NCBI GenBank assembly: GCA_018065815.1
Contig: JAGHSP010000079.1
Coordinates: 1-9,933 of the forward strand
Length of the DNA: 9,933 nucleotides
Direction of reading: 5' to 3'
Source: Candidatus Sodaliphilus limicaballi
GTDB taxonomy: Bacteria; Bacteroidota; Bacteroidia; Bacteroidales; Muribaculaceae
Below, piece after piece: positions 7,274-9,933 of this stretch. Both the position numbers and the translations under genes were made by a program. How positions within the stretch are numbered: position 1 is the first letter of the stretch; each line of letters starts with the position of its first letter. Under the pieces are notes generated by a model. That model was not told where the DNA came from, ran no database searches, and saw nothing but the letters and a program-made list of their open reading frames with translations.

Positions 7274-7281
7274 CAAAGATA
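7274..7281 (-). promoter_or_regulatory. -7 promoter box of the LRR-protein gene
   Basis: On the minus strand the bases read TATCTTTG, a TAnnTTTG match, 75 bp before the ATG, leaving an AT-rich leader of roughly 65-70 bases. A TTG exists upstream but at 12 bp rather than 19-21 bp, so no good -33 box is claimed. An A/T-rich inverted repeat, GAAAAAA (7301-7307) and TTTTTTC (7316-7322), lies between this promoter and that of rmuC. Confidence 0.65.
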
Positions 7282-7373
7282 GTACTTTTTTCACAACATA
7301 GAAAAAAAAGAATCATTTTTTCTCGTTTTTGTGTAAAAGTGGTTAGGGCGAAGCGATGTTTTTTATTTTTTGT

Positions 7374-7404
7374 TTTGTGATTAATGCAAAATGTAGTAAC
7401 TTTG
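7374..7404 (+). promoter_or_regulatory. rmuC promoter (-33 TTTG, -7 TAACTTTG)
   Basis: TTTG at 7374-7377 and TAACTTTG at 7397-7404 are separated by 19 bp, an excellent match to the Bacteroidota promoter. The predicted leader before the rmuC ATG at 7448 is about 35 bases. Confidence 0.82.
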
Positions 7405-7447
7405 CTACGAGAGTTAATTTGCAATAATTGAAACCAATGAAAAAGAC

Positions 7448-8746
7448 ATGGAAATCTTATTACTTATTCTAGGAGTAGCCGTGGGTGCGGCGATGGGGTA
7501 TCTCATTGCCCGCGGCCGTACCAGTGCTCTTGAGGCACAGGTGGCAATGCTCGCCCAGCGCGAGCGCGAAGCACAGGAGCGCGCCGACCGGGAAATTGCG
7601 ATAGCCAAGGACGAATTGCGCCGCGATCACCAGCTAGACCTCTCACGTCTTGAGGCACAGCACCGCGAAGCCATGGCAGCACAGGAACGACAGTTCAACG
7701 AGACGTCGCTGCGACTTACCGAACAGATGAAAAATGCCACTGCCACCATGCTCAAACAGCGTCAGGAGGAATTTGCCGCGGCAAGCAACCGCGACCTGGG
7801 ACACATCGTCACCCCTTTGCGAGAGACCATCGCAAGCATGAAGCAGGCTATGGACGACAACACAGTGAAAAACGCATCGATGACCAGCGAGATGAAAGCC
7901 ACCATGGAGAGCATGATGCGGCACAGCCAGGCCGCCAAGGAGAGCACCGACGAACTGGCACGCGTGTTCAAGTTTGGCAACAAGCTGCAGGGCATCTGGG
8001 GCGAGACAGTGCTCGACGAATTGCTCCAGTCGCAGGGACTCACCCCTGGCATACACTATGACCCACAGCCCACCATGCGCGACGCTGCCGGCAATGCCAT
8101 CAAGGGCGACGACAACGAGAGCCTGCGCCCCGACGTGATTCTGCACCTTGACCAGCAACGCGATGTCATCATCGACGCCAAGGTGTCGCTCAGCGCATTC
8201 ATTGACTATGTGGGCGAGGAAGACACCTCTCGGCGAGAGCAGTGTCTCAAAGCCCATGTCGAGAGCATCAACCGCCACGTCAAGGAACTGGCACGCAAGA
8301 ACTACTCACGCTACATCCAGCCGCCCAAGGTGAAGATGGACTACGTCATCATGTTCGTCCCCCACAGCGGAGCCTTGTGGACAGCGCTCAACGCCCAGCC
8401 CGACCTGTGGCGGCGCGCCATGGAGCAGAACGTGTTTATTGCCGACGAGCAGTCGCTCTATGCCGCGCTGCGCATCGTGGACCTCACATGGACGCAAATC
8501 AAGCAAGCCCAAAACCACGAGAAAGTCTATGCGCTCGCTAATGAGATGCTCACCCGCGTGGGACTCTTCTGGAAGCACTACGAGGACATGGGCAAGGCTC
8601 TCGAAAATGCATCAAAAGCATGGGAAAAGGGTCGCAGCAAGATCACCTCTGGCGGACAAAGCATCAACACCACCGCTACAAAACTCATCGCCCTGGGCGC
8701 AAAAAACAGCGACAAAAATCCACTGCCTCAACTCCCCGAGGAATAG
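7448..8746 (+). CDS. rmuC: DNA recombination protein RmuC
   Basis: A 432-residue RmuC-family protein, a PD-(D/E)XK-nuclease-like protein linked in E. coli to limiting inversions at short inverted repeats; its biochemical activity is not well established. Residues 2-22 form an N-terminal membrane anchor (LLLILGVAVGAAMGYLI). A long charged coiled coil spans about 25-115. The core domain starts near 170, with the family motif LQGIWGETVLDELL (180-193). RPDVIL (227-232) and VIIDAKVSL (240-248) supply the candidate active-site residues D229, D243 and K245. KMDYVIMFVP (296-305) and FIADEQSLYAALR (330-342) are further conserved core stretches. The length is normal for the family. An ATG at 7437 starts an 11-codon frame that overlaps this start, but only the 7448 start gives the membrane anchor. 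Base composition is GC-rich (38/60 G+C in 8101-8160), like korAB and unlike the gene that follows. Confidence 0.93.
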   Translation: MEILLLILGVAVGAAMGYLIARGRTSALEAQVAMLAQREREAQERADREIAIAKDELRRDHQLDLSRLEAQHREAMAAQERQFNETSLRLTEQMKNATATMLKQRQEEFAAASNRDLGHIVTPLRETIASMKQAMDDNTVKNASMTSEMKATMESMMRHSQAAKESTDELARVFKFGNKLQGIWGETVLDELLQSQGLTPGIHYDPQPTMRDAAGNAIKGDDNESLRPDVILHLDQQRDVIIDAKVSLSAFIDYVGEEDTSRREQCLKAHVESINRHVKELARKNYSRYIQPPKVKMDYVIMFVPHSGALWTALNAQPDLWRRAMEQNVFIADEQSLYAALRIVDLTWTQIKQAQNHEKVYALANEMLTRVGLFWKHYEDMGKALENASKAWEKGRSKITSGGQSINTTATKLIALGAKNSDKNPLPQLPEE

Positions 8747-8779
8747 CAAAAATTCAACACAAATAACAATATTACTAAT

Positions 8780-9933
8780 ATGATAGATTTCAACACACTT
8801 AACCAACAACAAAGCAATGCAGTTACAGCATTATTTGGTAAAATCAAAATTGTTGCTGGAGCAGGGTCTGGCAAGACGCGTGTTCTTGCCACTCGATATG
8901 CTTATCTAACAGAAACTATAGGCATTGATTCTAACAATATCTTGTGTCTCACATTTACCAATAAGGCAGCACAAGAGATGAAACGTCGTATTCTGTCAAT
9001 GATTTCTAACTCAGCAATTATAAATGATTTTATATGCACCATACACGGATTTTGCGTTAAATTTCTTAGACAAGAAATCTATCGACTAGGATATCCCAAA
9101 ACATTTAATATAATTGACAACGAAGATAGTAAGGGTTACGCAAAAAAAATAATGGAGCAATTTGGTCAAGATCGTAGTGTTCAAACAGTTAAACAATTCC
9201 TTACGAATATTAATCGTCAAAAGAATATATTACGATCTGATTATATTCCTCTGATGTTATCTGGTGCTACTTTAAAAGAAGACAATGAATTTGAGATGTA
9301 TCTTAGGGAACAACTCAAAACATTTTCACTTGATTTTAACGACCTTATTCATTTTACCACGTATATCCTAAACAAATTCTCTGATGTTAGAGAAAAGTGG
9401 CAAGAACAATTTAACTTTATTATGGTGGATGAGGTACAAGATTGTAACCTTAGCGATTGGGAGATTATTACCATTTTAAGTGCTCGGCATGGTAACCTTT
9501 TTATTGTTGGAGATCCAGACCAAGCTATTTATGAGTGGCGTGGTGCTAAACCAGAATTATTTGTTCAGTTTTCTTCTGACCAACAGATAATTCTTAACGA
9601 AAACTATCGATCCACAAAGAATATACTAGACATTGCCAATAGTGTAATAACAAATAATGACAATCGTATACAAAAAGATCTATTTACCCGAAAGAAAAAA
9701 TATCAACATGCAATTTATTTTCATGGACATAGCGAAATAGAAGAAGCAACTTGGGTCGTTAATAACATTAAAGACGCTATCCAAAGAGATGTAAAACCTC
9801 AAGATATAGCTATTTTGTATCGAGCTAGTCATAATTCTCGAATTTTTGAGCAACAACTGATAAAGGAACAAGTTCCATATACTATTTGGGGAGGTATTCG
9901 TTTTTTTGAACGCAAAGAAATAAAAGATATTAT
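8780..9933 (+). CDS. UvrD/PcrA-type superfamily 1 DNA helicase (N-terminal 384 codons, runs off window)
   Basis: An SF1A 3'-to-5' helicase, cut by the window end; typical members have 650-780 residues, so about half is missing. Motifs in order: Q motif LNQQQSNAV (7-15, key Q11); Walker A AGAGSGKT (26-33); Ia LTFTNKAAQEM (57-67); Ib TIHGF (87-91); II FIMVDEVQD (213-221, D217 and E218); III FIVGDPDQAIYEWRGA (241-256); IV LNENYRST (272-279); and GGIRFFERKEIKD (371-383) of domain 2A. All catalytic residues seen are intact. The ATG at 8780 is the only good start and has no Shine-Dalgarno site. It lies 33 bp after rmuC without a promoter box, so co-transcription is possible. The gene is AT-rich (22/60 G+C in 9121-9180, 19/60 in 9301-9360), unlike rmuC. 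It could be the housekeeping PcrA/UvrD, but composition favours an accessory helicase, perhaps of a defence or mobile locus continuing downstream; that is inference. Confidence 0.92.
   Translation, partial: MIDFNTLNQQQSNAVTALFGKIKIVAGAGSGKTRVLATRYAYLTETIGIDSNNILCLTFTNKAAQEMKRRILSMISNSAIINDFICTIHGFCVKFLRQEIYRLGYPKTFNIIDNEDSKGYAKKIMEQFGQDRSVQTVKQFLTNINRQKNILRSDYIPLMLSGATLKEDNEFEMYLREQLKTFSLDFNDLIHFTTYILNKFSDVREKWQEQFNFIMVDEVQDCNLSDWEIITILSARHGNLFIVGDPDQAIYEWRGAKPELFVQFSSDQQIILNENYRSTKNILDIANSVITNNDNRIQKDLFTRKKKYQHAIYFHGHSEIEEATWVVNNIKDAIQRDVKPQDIAILYRASHNSRIFEQQLIKEQVPYTIWGGIRFFERKEIKDI

Noticed and set aside
7437..7472. Small 11-codon frame (MKKTWKSYYLF) overlapping the rmuC start.
   Set aside because: No ribosome-binding site or leader-peptide logic is visible; chance overlap is more likely, although a weak upstream-ORF effect cannot be excluded.

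Overview
The window looks like chromosomal DNA of a member of the Bacteroidota, order Bacteroidales; the GC-rich core genes suggest something like Muribaculaceae or Prevotellaceae, but the family is a guess. The evidence is the Bacteroidota promoter box TAnnTTTG in front of four transcription units, weak or absent Shine-Dalgarno sites, a fused gamma-alpha KorA with a two-subunit KorAB, a BspA-type leucine-rich-repeat protein ending in a dockerin pair, and an OmpA-family C-terminus of Bacteroidota type.

Layout: (1) 1-116 is the end of an OmpA-family envelope protein gene. (2) 117-416 is non-coding: a weak hairpin, a 47-bp inverted repeat with 19-bp arms, and the korA promoter. (3) 417-3306 is a two-gene operon, korA-korB, for 2-oxoacid (probably 2-oxoglutarate):ferredoxin oxidoreductase, closed by a perfect 13-bp hairpin. 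(4) 3389-4622 is a self-contained AT-rich unit: three 15-bp palindromic repeats overlapping a promoter, then an archaeal-type AAA/STAND-like ATPase gene. (5) A bidirectional terminator at 4667-4703 separates it from a convergent gene (4775-7198, minus strand) for a secreted three-module BspA-like LRR protein with a terminal dockerin pair. (6) 7199-7447 holds two divergent promoters. (7) 7448-8746 is rmuC. (8) 8780 to the window end is the first 384 codons of an AT-rich UvrD/PcrA-type helicase, running off the edge.

How the parts relate: KorAB is central metabolism (reductive or oxidative TCA-type chemistry with ferredoxin). The LRR protein and the OmpA-family protein are envelope or surface functions. 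RmuC and the helicase both act on DNA and may be co-transcribed, since no promoter box is seen in the 33 bp between them. Base composition splits the window: sampled 60-base stretches of korB and rmuC are 38/60 G+C, while sampled stretches of the ATPase (19/60) and helicase (19-22/60) are about one third G+C. The two AT-rich genes are therefore the best candidates for acquired accessory genes. I do not see a complete new multi-gene system inside the window. The most distinctive signals are the palindromic repeat array controlling the ATPase gene, the 47-bp inverted repeat before korA, and the composition break at the rmuC-helicase junction.
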